Assembly: GCA_007123195.1 (NCBI GenBank)
Contig: SKLO01000405.1
Coordinates: forward strand, 1-6,181
Direction of reading: 5' to 3'
DNA length: 6,181 bases
DNA from: Verrucomicrobiales bacterium
Lineage (GTDB): Bacteria > Verrucomicrobiota > Verrucomicrobiia > Verrucomicrobiales > SKLO01
Numbering within the stretch: the stretch's first letter is position 1; each line of letters begins with the position of its first letter. The notes below the pieces were generated by a model that was not told the DNA's origin, ran no database searches, and saw only the letters and a list, made by a program, of their open reading frames with translations. Of this stretch, positions 1 to 6,138 are shown one piece after another. The position numbers and the translations under genes are program-made.

Positions 1-3
1 CGC

Positions 4-24
4 CGGCCACGGAAACAGTGGCCG
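4..24 (+). promoter_or_regulatory. Leader hairpin abutting the mutS start codon
   Basis: A perfect 7-bp inverted repeat (CGGCCAC at 4-10, GTGGCCG at 18-24) encloses a 7-nt loop, GGAAACA. The right arm ends directly before the ATG at 25. The only Shine-Dalgarno-like bases (GGAAA, 11-15) lie in the loop. It could influence mutS translation, or be the end of an upstream transcript cut off by the window edge. The structure is visible in the sequence; the role is inferred. Confidence 0.35.
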
Positions 25-2526
25 ATGGCGAAATCCTCCAGCGGTGGGCTCACACCGATGATGAAACAGTATCAGACCCTGCGGCGGTCGCTGCCCGCCG
101 ACGTGCTGCTGCTGTTCCGGCTGGGGGATTTCTACGAGATGTTCTTCGACGATGCCAAGGTCGCGGCGTCGATCCTCGACGTGGCCCTGACCAAGCGCAA
201 CGGGGTGCCGATGTGCGGCGTGCCGCACCACGCCGCCCAGGGCTACATCGCCCGCCTGATCCAGGCCGGCAAACGCGCCGCCATCGCCGAACAGACGTCC
301 GATGCGGTGCCGGGCAAGCTGGTGGACCGCGAGATCACCCGGCTGGTCAGCGCCGGCACGCTGGACGACCTCAGCCTGCTTGATGCCCGCCAGCCGAACC
401 ACCTGGCGGCACTCTGCCGGCTGAAGGATCACTGGGGCCTGGCCTGGCTGGATCACTCGACCGGCACCTTCCAAACCGCCCAGCACGACACCGCCGAGGC
501 CGCGCTCGATGCCCTGACGCGGCTGCAGCCGGCCGAATTGATCGTGCCCGACGACCACCCCGATCTGGCGACCCTGTGCATGCCCGTGCGCGAACCGGTG
601 CTGACCGACGGCTATACGTTCCTCCACGACCACGCCCAACACGCCTTGACCAGCCACTTCCGGGTGCAATCACTCGACGGATTCGGCCTTGGCCGGTTGC
701 CCGCCGCCACCTGCGCCGCCGGCGCCTTGCTGCACTACCTGGAAACCCAGATGCGCCGCGGCACCGACCACCTGCGGGCGCCGCGGCCGGTGTTCGACAT
801 GGCCCACGTGCTGATCGACGCCGCCACCCAGAACCATCTGGAACTGGTCAGCAGCCGCTCCGGCGCGCGCCACACCCTGCTGCACGCGGTCGATCGCACC
901 AAAACGGCGATGGGCGCGCGCCTGCTGCGCCACTGGCTGCTGCATCCGCTGCGCGACCCCGGCGCGATCGAGGCGCGCCAGGGTCTGGTCCAGTCGCTGG
1001 TCGACCAGCCCTTCATCGCCGGCCAGCTGCAGAACTCGTTCGCTGAAATCCGCGACATGGAACGCACCAGCGCCCGCCTCAGCCAGGGCAGCGGCAACGC
1101 CCGCGACCTGGCGGCGCTGGCCCAATCGCTGGCCACCCTGCCACAGTTGCGCCTCCACCTGGAGGCACTGGCCGGCCGCAGCCGGCTGGCGGCCAGGCTG
1201 GCGCCGCGGCTGGCCGACTTCCGCGAGGTGGTGGACGACGTCCGGCGGTCACTGGTCGATGAGCCGCCGGCCGCGCTGCGGGACGGCGGCCTGTTCCGCG
1301 ACGGCTGCATGGAGGAACTCGACGAGCTGCGCCAGGCCTCGTCCTCGGGCAAGCGCTGGCTGGCCGCGTTCCAGCAGCAGGAGGTCGACCGCACCGGCAT
1401 CAAATCGCTGAAGATCAAATACAACGCCGTGTTCGGCTACTTCATCGAGGTCACCAAATCCAACCTCGACGCGGTGCCGGAGGACTACCACCGCAAGCAG
1501 ACCACGGCCAACGCCGAGCGCTTCGTCACCCCGGCGCTCAAGGAGATGGAGCAAAAGATCCTCGGCGCCGACGAGCGCGCGCGGCTGCTGGAATACCAGG
1601 CGTTCACCGAACTGCGCGACCGCGTCATGCGCCACCTGGCGGCCATCCAGGACGCCGCCGACGCGGTGGCCACGCTCGACGCCCTGGCGGGCCTGGCCGA
1701 GACCGCGCGCCACCACCGCTACGTGCGCCCTGACATCACCACTGAGCCGCTGCTCGACATCCGCGACGGCCGCCACCCGGTGCTCGACCAGACCCTGACG
1801 GAAACCCCGTTCGTGGCCAACGACACCCTGATGGACCCGGAACAGCGACGACTGCTGCTGATCACCGGCCCCAACATGGCCGGCAAGTCCACCTACATCC
1901 GCCAGGTCGCGCTGATCACCCTGCTGGCCCACACCGGCTCGTTCGTGCCGGCCGGGTCGGCCTCCATCGGCCTGGTCGACCGCATCTTCACCCGCATCGG
2001 CGCCAGCGACGACATCGCCCGCGGCCAGTCGACCTTCATGGTCGAGATGAACGAGACCGCCGCGATCCTCAACAACGCCAGCGAGCGCTCGCTGGTGATC
2101 CTCGACGAGATCGGCCGCGGCACCTCGACCTTCGACGGCCTGTCCATCGCCTGGGCGGTCGCCGAGCACCTGCACCACGACATCCGCGCGCGCACCCTGT
2201 TCGCCACCCACTACCACGAACTCACCTCGCTGGCCGCCAGCTGCAAGGCGCTGGCCAACTGCAACGTGGCGGTGCGCGAGTGGAACGACCAGGTGATCTT
2301 CCTGCACAAGATCGTCGCCGGCGCCGCCGACCGCTCCTACGGCATCCAGGTGGCGCGCCTGGCCGGGCTGCCCGACGCCGTGCTGGGCCGGGCACGCGAG
2401 GTGCTGGCACGGCTGGAACGCACCGCCCGCCATCACAGCAGCAGCCTCGCCCACCAAAAAGGGCACGCCGCCGCTGACGGCGCGAACGACCCCGAAGCCC
2501 GTCCCGAATTGCCGCTGTTCGAATAG
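25..2526 (+). CDS. mutS: DNA mismatch repair protein MutS
   Basis: MutS recognises mismatches and small loops in DNA and, with ATP, recruits MutL to start mismatch repair in the cytoplasm. The 833-residue product is close to the usual length of about 850. The mismatch-reading motif GDFYE lies at residues 34-38, with the Phe36 and Glu38 that contact the mispair. The connector and lever domains follow, and a clamp-region block starts near residue 457 (TGIKSLKIKYNAVFGYFIEV). The ATPase domain has Walker A GPNMAGKST at 615-623, Walker B ILDE ending at D694-E695 with the GRGTST signature after it, and FATHYHE at 726-732. The tail after about residue 800 is low in complexity and ends in ELPLF, a plausible beta-clamp-binding peptide; the E. 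coli-type tetramerisation segment seems absent. The ATG at 25 puts the TPMMKQY motif at the expected distance and has GGAAA 9 nt upstream. Identification is secure. Confidence 0.98.
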   Translation: MAKSSSGGLTPMMKQYQTLRRSLPADVLLLFRLGDFYEMFFDDAKVAASILDVALTKRNGVPMCGVPHHAAQGYIARLIQAGKRAAIAEQTSDAVPGKLVDREITRLVSAGTLDDLSLLDARQPNHLAALCRLKDHWGLAWLDHSTGTFQTAQHDTAEAALDALTRLQPAELIVPDDHPDLATLCMPVREPVLTDGYTFLHDHAQHALTSHFRVQSLDGFGLGRLPAATCAAGALLHYLETQMRRGTDHLRAPRPVFDMAHVLIDAATQNHLELVSSRSGARHTLLHAVDRTKTAMGARLLRHWLLHPLRDPGAIEARQGLVQSLVDQPFIAGQLQNSFAEIRDMERTSARLSQGSGNARDLAALAQSLATLPQLRLHLEALAGRSRLAARLAPRLADFREVVDDVRRSLVDEPPAALRDGGLFRDGCMEELDELRQASSSGKRWLAAFQQQEVDRTGIKSLKIKYNAVFGYFIEVTKSNLDAVPEDYHRKQTTANAERFVTPALKEMEQKILGADERARLLEYQAFTELRDRVMRHLAAIQDAADAVATLDALAGLAETARHHRYVRPDITTEPLLDIRDGRHPVLDQTLTETPFVANDTLMDPEQRRLLLITGPNMAGKSTYIRQVALITLLAHTGSFVPAGSASIGLVDRIFTRIGASDDIARGQSTFMVEMNETAAILNNASERSLVILDEIGRGTSTFDGLSIAWAVAEHLHHDIRARTLFATHYHELTSLAASCKALANCNVAVREWNDQVIFLHKIVAGAADRSYGIQVARLAGLPDAVLGRAREVLARLERTARHHSSSLAHQKGHAAADGANDPEARPELPLFE

Positions 2527-2831
2527 GCCATCCAGACCGCCACCGACCGCTCACCACCCAATCTCCCCGGTCACCCAGCCGACATCCCCCGCACACTGGC
2601 CCGGGTCGGCAACGGGCTGTCCCGCCGTCCCCCCGGGTCGGCCGGCAACCCTCCATCCAGACTCAAACGCCGGCGCCCCCCCGTCGACGCCCGCCGATGC
2701 TTCGCCGGCGGTTTTGGTGGCTCCCACTCCGCCTCTGGCGTAGCTTGAACTCATCCGGGCGAAGCTCCTTGGCTGGCCACGCACGTTCGAATCCAACACC
2801 CCTGCCCCACCCTGCCCGCGGGCGGCACTCC
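2527..2831. other. Spacer between mutS and the desulfurase gene
   Basis: These 305 bp hold no credible gene. Several short repeats are visible: CCATCCAGAC occurs at 2528-2537 and 2653-2662, CCCGGGTCGGC at 2600-2610 and 2632-2642, and the self-complementary CGCCGGCG at 2668-2675 and 2703-2710. A GC hairpin with four Ts lies at 2691-2715. A loose inverted repeat, AGCTT...AAGCT, lies around 2742-2766. No clear sigma-70 promoter is recognisable for the downstream gene. The mixture looks like degenerate dispersed repeat DNA. Confidence 0.5.
2691..2715 (+). terminator. Possible weak intrinsic terminator after mutS
   Basis: CCGCCG (2691-2696) pairs with CGGCGG (2706-2711) across a 9-nt loop, and four Ts follow at 2712-2715. 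The stem is all G-C, but the T run is short and the hairpin lies 165 bp past the mutS stop. It may instead be part of a repeat. Confidence 0.35.
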
Positions 2832-3989
2832 ATGATTTACCTCGATTCCAACGCCACCACCCGCATCGACCCCGAAGTGGTCGATGCCATGCTGCCGTTC
2901 CTCACCGAACACTACGCCAACCCGTCGTCCGGTTACAAGGCCGGCCGGCTGGTGAAACGGGCCGTCACCGGGGCGCGTCAGCAGGTCGCCAACCTGCTCA
3001 ACGCCGAGCCCGACGAAATCATCTTCACCGGCTGCGGTACCGAATCCAACAACGCCGTGATCCAGTCGTTGTGGCACACGCCCCCGGCCGGACGTCAGGT
3101 CATCAGCGCGCGCAGCGAGCACAGCGCCGTGATCGAACCGCTCAAACCCTGGCAACAAGACGGCGGCCGCGTGACCTGGCTCGACGTCGACCGCCATGGC
3201 CGCATCGACCTCGCCCAACTCGAATCCGCCTTGGACGATGGCCCGACCGCCTTGGTCACGCTGATGTGGGCCAACAACGAAACCGGCGTGCTGCAATCAA
3301 TCCCCGACATCGTGCGCCTGGCCCACGACCGCGGCGTGCCGGTCCACACCGACGCCGTCCAGGCCTGCGGCAAGCTGCCGATCGATGTACGCCAGTGCCC
3401 GGTCGACTACCTCTCGCTCAGCGGCCACAAGTTCCACGCCCCCAAGGGCGTCGGCGCCCTGTTTGCCAGCCGCCGCGCGCGCCTGAGACCCTGGCTGCTG
3501 GGCGGCGGGCAGGAGGGCGGCCACCGTTCCGGCACCGAAAACGTCGCCGGCGTGGTGGCGCTCGGTCGCGCCGCCGAGCTGATGGCCAGCCACCTGCGGC
3601 AAGGCGACATGGCGCGGATCGAAGCCCTGCGCGACCGGTTTGAAACCGGCCTCACCAGGACGTTCCCCAACGCCGAGATCCACGCCGCCGGCGCCCCCCG
3701 ATTGCCGACCACCTGCAGCGTGCAACTGCCCGGCCTCGACGCCGCCGGCTTGCTGATCCTGCTCGACCAGCGCGGCGTCTGCGCCTCCGCAGGATCCGCC
3801 TGCCACAGCGCCGCCGTGCATCCGTCCCACGTGCTCGAGGCCATGGGCTACGACGCCGAGCACGCCGCGCGCACCCTGCGGTTCTCGTTCTCCCGCTTCA
3901 ACACGGCGCCCGAGATCGACCAGGCCCTCGACCACCTCGCCGCCGCCGCCACCATCATGCGCCGCGAGCAGTCGCGCCTCACCTCCTGA
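2832..3989 (+). CDS. Cysteine desulfurase, NifS/IscS family (class V aminotransferase fold)
   Basis: This PLP enzyme removes sulfur from L-cysteine, giving alanine and an enzyme persulfide that feeds Fe-S clusters, thio-modified tRNA or other sulfur acceptors. The product has 385 residues, typical for the family. Visible landmarks are YLDSNATT at the N-terminus, GTESNN in the cofactor phosphate region, His97 (SEHSAV), Asn149 (WANNETG), Asp174 and Gln177 (HTDAVQA), the PLP lysine Lys200 in SGHKFHAPKG, the persulfide cysteine Cys324 in SAGSACHS, and Arg350 in RFSFSR. SGHKFHAPKGVG and PSHVL are closest to NifS, but no nif genes are present, so I assign no symbol. The ATG at 2832 is chosen because MIYLDSNATT is the usual family start; an in-frame ATG at 2697 would add 45 unrelated residues from spacer DNA. 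No strong Shine-Dalgarno sequence is seen. No iscU, iscR or tRNA thiolase gene is adjacent. The 3' end overlaps the convergent gene by 11 bp. Confidence 0.95.
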   Translation: MIYLDSNATTRIDPEVVDAMLPFLTEHYANPSSGYKAGRLVKRAVTGARQQVANLLNAEPDEIIFTGCGTESNNAVIQSLWHTPPAGRQVISARSEHSAVIEPLKPWQQDGGRVTWLDVDRHGRIDLAQLESALDDGPTALVTLMWANNETGVLQSIPDIVRLAHDRGVPVHTDAVQACGKLPIDVRQCPVDYLSLSGHKFHAPKGVGALFASRRARLRPWLLGGGQEGGHRSGTENVAGVVALGRAAELMASHLRQGDMARIEALRDRFETGLTRTFPNAEIHAAGAPRLPTTCSVQLPGLDAAGLLILLDQRGVCASAGSACHSAAVHPSHVLEAMGYDAEHAARTLRFSFSRFNTAPEIDQALDHLAAAATIMRREQSRLTS

Positions 3990-4683
3990 TCTCATACAAC
4001 TCAACCCCGAACGGGGTCCTGAGAAATACGCCGAGGTAACGCTGCTCACCGATGCGGTAGAAATACCCGACCGAATCCCGCTGGCGATCCTCGTCGGTGG
4101 GTTCGTCAAGGGAGGCGCTGTAGCCGCGCGGGCCGTCCTCATACCCGTAATAGGACGAACCCTCGAACAACAACCGGTCCTCGCCGTCGGGCACCAGCAC
4201 CCCGAAGCGCCGCTGCGATCCGGTGTGCTTGTGGAACACCAGCACCCGTGCCTCGCGCTGGATGGTGCACTGAAAGAACGGATAGGCAATACACCCGCCC
4301 GCCGATGCCTGCAGGCTGCGCACCCGCCAACGTCCCTCCAGCGCCTGGTCAAGGTCCTCCGGCTCTGCCAGCGGCAGCCGCGGCAGCCCCAGCAAGCCGA
4401 GCATCTCCCGCCCGGCCGCGACGCCGTCGTGGTTGTCATCGGAAGCCTCGGCCGCCTGCATCGCCTCGCCAATGAATTCCTCCGCGTCCCGGTCCACACT
4501 CTCCAGCCCCTTGCGATGCTCTTTCAACAACCGCTCCCGCACCGCGTCGGTGAATCCCTCCTCAAGTTCGTCCGCCCGCAGTTCCCCGGCCGGGGCGCCG
4601 GAAAACACCAGCAGCACCACCAGCAACCAACCCACCCGAACCAGCGACAATCTCGGGAACAGCAAGGATGACCGGTTTCTCAT
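3979..4683 (-). CDS. Exported hypothetical protein, DUF4893-like, with an EF-hand-like loop
   Basis: Function unknown. The 234-residue product starts with a basic segment (MRNRSS) and a hydrophobic stretch at about 17-28 (VGWLLVVLLVF), followed by a possible signal peptidase site after APA (30-32), so export across the inner membrane is likely. Residues about 40-95 look helical and charged and contain a 12-residue loop, Asp82 to Glu93, with Asp/Asn/Asp/Gly/Glu at EF-hand positions 1, 3, 5, 6 and 12. Residues about 117-232 resemble DUF4893: GRWR, AYPFFQC, a hydrophobic strand with FHKHTGSQRRFG, RLLFEGSSYYG, RDSVGYFYRIG and a closing ELYEI. I match this from memory of the family. Cys131 and Cys139 could form a disulfide. 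The ATG at 4683 is preferred; an in-frame GTG at 4728 would put 15 residues before the signal peptide. No Shine-Dalgarno sequence precedes either. The gene is convergent with the desulfurase gene and divergent from purU. Confidence 0.9.
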   Translation of the reverse strand: MRNRSSLLFPRLSLVRVGWLLVVLLVFSGAPAGELRADELEEGFTDAVRERLLKEHRKGLESVDRDAEEFIGEAMQAAEASDDNHDGVAAGREMLGLLGLPRLPLAEPEDLDQALEGRWRVRSLQASAGGCIAYPFFQCTIQREARVLVFHKHTGSQRRFGVLVPDGEDRLLFEGSSYYGYEDGPRGYSASLDEPTDEDRQRDSVGYFYRIGEQRYLGVFLRTPFGVELYEIRR

Positions 4684-4775
4684 GCGCTTGTGATAGCACG
4701 ACCGCCTGCCGGAATCGAGCGGATTCACCTGGCGTATCGGCTTGCAACCGCCCCGGGAACGCGCAGGGTCGGGAC
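4684..4775. promoter_or_regulatory. Divergent spacer between the hypothetical gene and purU
   Basis: This 92-bp gap between two divergent start codons should hold both promoters. I find no convincing pair of -35 and -10 boxes on either strand. On the minus strand the bases before the ATG include TGCTATCAC, a weak extended -10 candidate without a good -35. On the plus strand AGGG at 4765-4768 lies 7 nt before the purU GTG and may be its weak ribosome-binding site. Confidence 0.35.
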
Positions 4776-5636
4776 GTGACCGATTCCAGCGCGATCCTGC
4801 TCGCCCACTGCCCCGACCAGCCCGGCCTGGTGCGGGCGGTGGCCGGCTTCATCCACGACCACGGCGGCAACATCATCCACTTCGACCAGCACGTGGACTC
4901 GGCCCGGAACGTGTTCTTCATGCGCGCCGAGTGGTCGCTGGAGGACTTCACCCTGCCCCAAGGCGAACTGGCCGCCGCCCTCGCCAGCCGGGTGACCGGT
5001 CCGTTCGAGATGAACTGGCAGCTGTGGATGAACGACCAGCGGCCGCGGCTGGCAATCCTGGTGTCGCGCGACCACCACTGCCTGTATGACCTGCTGTCCC
5101 GTCACGAAGCCGGCGAATTGGCGGCCGACATCGCCCTGGTGATGAGCAACCATCCCGACCTCGGCACCGCCGCCACGCGTTTCAACGTGCCGTTCTTCCA
5201 CCTGCCCGTCACCGCCGCCACCAAGCCCGCGGCGGAGGCCGCCCAGTTGCAGGTCCTGCGCGACCACGGGGTCGACACCGTGGTGCTGGCGCGTTACATG
5301 CAGGTCCTCAGCCCGACCTTCGTGGCCCGCTATCCGGACCGCATCATCAACATCCACCACTCGTTCCTGCCCGCGTTCCCGGGCGCCCGACCCTATCACT
5401 CAGCCCACGCCCGGGGGGTCAAGATCATCGGCGCCACCAGCCACTACGTCACCGATGAACTCGACGAGGGCCCGATCATCCATCAGGACGTGGTCAAGGT
5501 GACCCACAAGGACAGCGTGGCCGACTTCATCCGCAAGGGGCGCGACCTGGAAAAGATCGTGCTGTCGAAGGCGGTCTGGTTCCACACCCGCCGCCGCGTC
5601 CTCACCTATCACAACAAGACCGTGGTGTTCGACTGA
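4776..5636 (+). CDS. purU: Formyltetrahydrofolate deformylase PurU
   Basis: PurU hydrolyses 10-formyltetrahydrofolate to formate and tetrahydrofolate. This balances one-carbon pools and can supply formate to PurT in purine synthesis. With the GTG start at 4776 the product has 286 residues (E. coli PurU has 280). An N-terminal ACT domain (about 5-80) opens with AHCPDQPGLVRAVAGF, and a formyltransferase-like catalytic domain starts near RPRLAILVSR. The catalytic triad is visible as Asn192 and His194 in NIHHSFLPAF and Asp230 in LDEGPII, with the same N-to-D spacing of 38 as glycinamide ribonucleotide formyltransferase. RPYHSAHARGVKIIGATSHYV is also typical. The frame is open back to an ATG at 4668, but those 36 extra codons are unlike PurU and would overlap the start of the divergent gene, so the GTG is preferred. 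No purine or folate gene is adjacent. Confidence 0.97.
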   Translation: MTDSSAILLAHCPDQPGLVRAVAGFIHDHGGNIIHFDQHVDSARNVFFMRAEWSLEDFTLPQGELAAALASRVTGPFEMNWQLWMNDQRPRLAILVSRDHHCLYDLLSRHEAGELAADIALVMSNHPDLGTAATRFNVPFFHLPVTAATKPAAEAAQLQVLRDHGVDTVVLARYMQVLSPTFVARYPDRIINIHHSFLPAFPGARPYHSAHARGVKIIGATSHYVTDELDEGPIIHQDVVKVTHKDSVADFIRKGRDLEKIVLSKAVWFHTRRRVLTYHNKTVVFD

Positions 5637-5646
5637 GCCCGCCACC

Positions 5647-5664
5647 GGCCGCCGGCCCGCGGCC
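5647..5664 (+). terminator. GC hairpin just after purU, possible terminator
   Basis: GGCCGC (5647-5652) pairs with GCGGCC (5659-5664) across a 6-nt loop, beginning 11 nt after the purU stop codon. There is no T run, so it is not a classical intrinsic terminator, but its position fits transcript end formation or 3'-end protection. Confidence 0.35.
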
Positions 5665-5780
5665 ATCCGCCAGCGCTCAAACCAGCCCGGCACCATGGCG
5701 AAGCCCCCGTTGACGGCCCGGTTTGACGTCACCTGCCGCCCCCGGATCGGCCGCCCGGGCAAGTGCCGGCAGGCAGAGTG

Positions 5781-5801
5781 GAGTAGACATCCTGTCTGCT
5801 C
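5781..5801 (-). repeat. Extragenic hairpin, GACA...TGTC type, copy 1
   Basis: A 9-bp stem (5781-5789 with 5793-5801, one G-U pair) closes a 3-nt TCC loop. Read on the minus strand it gives GACAGGATGTCTACTCCAC, which aligns with the plus-strand reading of the hairpin at 5885-5904. It resembles dispersed extragenic repeats of Verrucomicrobiota-like genomes; that link is from memory. Confidence 0.6.
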
Positions 5802-5884
5802 GGCCGATGAACACGATCATCACCGGGCCATTGCCTCCGAGTTGCACACCTCCCAATGACCTGCGCATGATCCATCCATCGACC

Positions 5885-5904
5885 GGGGGACAAGAGTGTC
5901 CCCC
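5885..5904 (+). repeat. Extragenic hairpin, GACA...TGTC type, copy 2
   Basis: A perfect 8-bp stem, GGGGGACA (5885-5892) with TGTCCCCC (5897-5904), closes an AGAG tetraloop and is followed by CCTCCAT. The shared pattern GACA, purine-rich loop, TGTC, then CTCCA relates it to copy 1 in opposite orientation. There is no T run, so it is not an ordinary terminator. Confidence 0.65.
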
Positions 5905-5943
5905 CTCCATAGGTGCCCCGCGCCGCTTCATTCACCTCACCAA

Positions 5944-6029
5944 TGGGCAGTGGGCAGTGAGTCAGTGAGTCAGTGGGCAGCCACCAGCCACCAGCCACCA
6001 GCCACCAGCCACCAGCCACTGACCACTGG
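5944..6029. repeat. Tandem array of 7-8-base units
   Basis: The array is contiguous. TGGGCAG is at 5944-5950 and 5951-5957, TGAGTCAG at 5958-5965 and 5966-5973, and TGGGCAG again at 5974-5980. Five perfect CCACCAG copies fill 5981-6015, then come CCACTGA (6016-6022) and CCACTGG (6023-6029). An 8-bp inverted repeat, GTCAGTGG (5969-5976) and CCACTGAC (6016-6023), brackets the CCACCAG block, so it could form a long-loop hairpin. Copy number is likely to vary through strand slippage. Confidence 0.85.
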
Positions 6030-6093
6030 CGAAGGTCTCTGACTACGATCCATCCGACGTTCCATCCAGGCACCGGTCATTTCCCTGCCCTAT

Positions 6094-6138
6094 GCCTTGG
6101 AGCGGCGGTTCGGCGGGGTGCCGCTTACATTCCAAGGC
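6094..6138. repeat. Compound inverted repeat near the right edge
   Basis: The outer arms GCCTTGGA (6094-6101) and TCCAAGGC (6131-6138) are perfect 8-bp complements. The inner arms GCGGC (6102-6106) and GCCGC (6120-6124) continue the stem around a 13-nt loop. Six unpaired bases (6125-6130) form a bulge on the right side. The layout resembles a mobile extragenic palindrome and may also end a minus-strand transcript. Confidence 0.65.

Larger units (their letters stand above)
5637..6124. other. Repeat-rich intergenic region with no credible complete gene
   Basis: No open frame here looks like a protein. The short frames on both strands run through inverted or tandem repeats and give peptides such as GGQECPPS or VAGGWW, which are translated repeats. 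The first 140 bp are plain GC-rich sequence apart from the hairpin after purU. From about 5770 onward there are two related hairpins, a tandem array and a compound inverted repeat, listed separately. GATCCATCC occurs twice, at 5869-5877 and 6047-6055. Confidence 0.7.

Noticed and set aside
1249..2466. Long open frame antisense to mutS (405 codons)
   Set aside because: It lies wholly inside a textbook mutS, is dominated by Gly, Ala, Val and Arg from high-GC codon shadows, and shows no domain.
2785..2794. GTTCGAATCC, like a tRNA T-loop
   Set aside because: Only the closing G-C pair of the T-arm forms; the next pair is C opposite C. No acceptor or anticodon arm can be built around it.
3982..3987. 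AGGAGG on the minus strand, a perfect Shine-Dalgarno sequence
   Set aside because: It encodes the final two Arg residues of the exported protein, and downstream on that strand there is only sequence antisense to the desulfurase.
4004..4017. ACCCC-GAAC-GGGGT hairpin between the convergent genes
   Set aside because: It is a 5-bp stem inside the coding end of the minus-strand gene with no T run on either side. It could assist termination of the desulfurase transcript, but the evidence is too weak.
3297..4499. Minus-strand open frame of 400 codons across the desulfurase and hypothetical genes
   Set aside because: It is antisense to the desulfurase and out of frame with the better-supported exported protein. 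Its Arg/Ser/Cys-rich composition is that of a shadow frame.
5724..5731. TGACGTCA perfect 8-bp palindrome
   Set aside because: It is a single short site with no neighbouring promoter or second copy; chance is sufficient.
5981..6015. CRISPR-like direct repeats
   Set aside because: The units are 7 bases and contiguous with no spacers, so this is a simple tandem repeat.
5677..6073. Short open frames on both strands after purU (81-120 codons)
   Set aside because: They translate hairpins and the tandem array (GGQECPPS, EGGHSCPP, VAGGWW), have no start-site support, and look like translated non-coding repeats.
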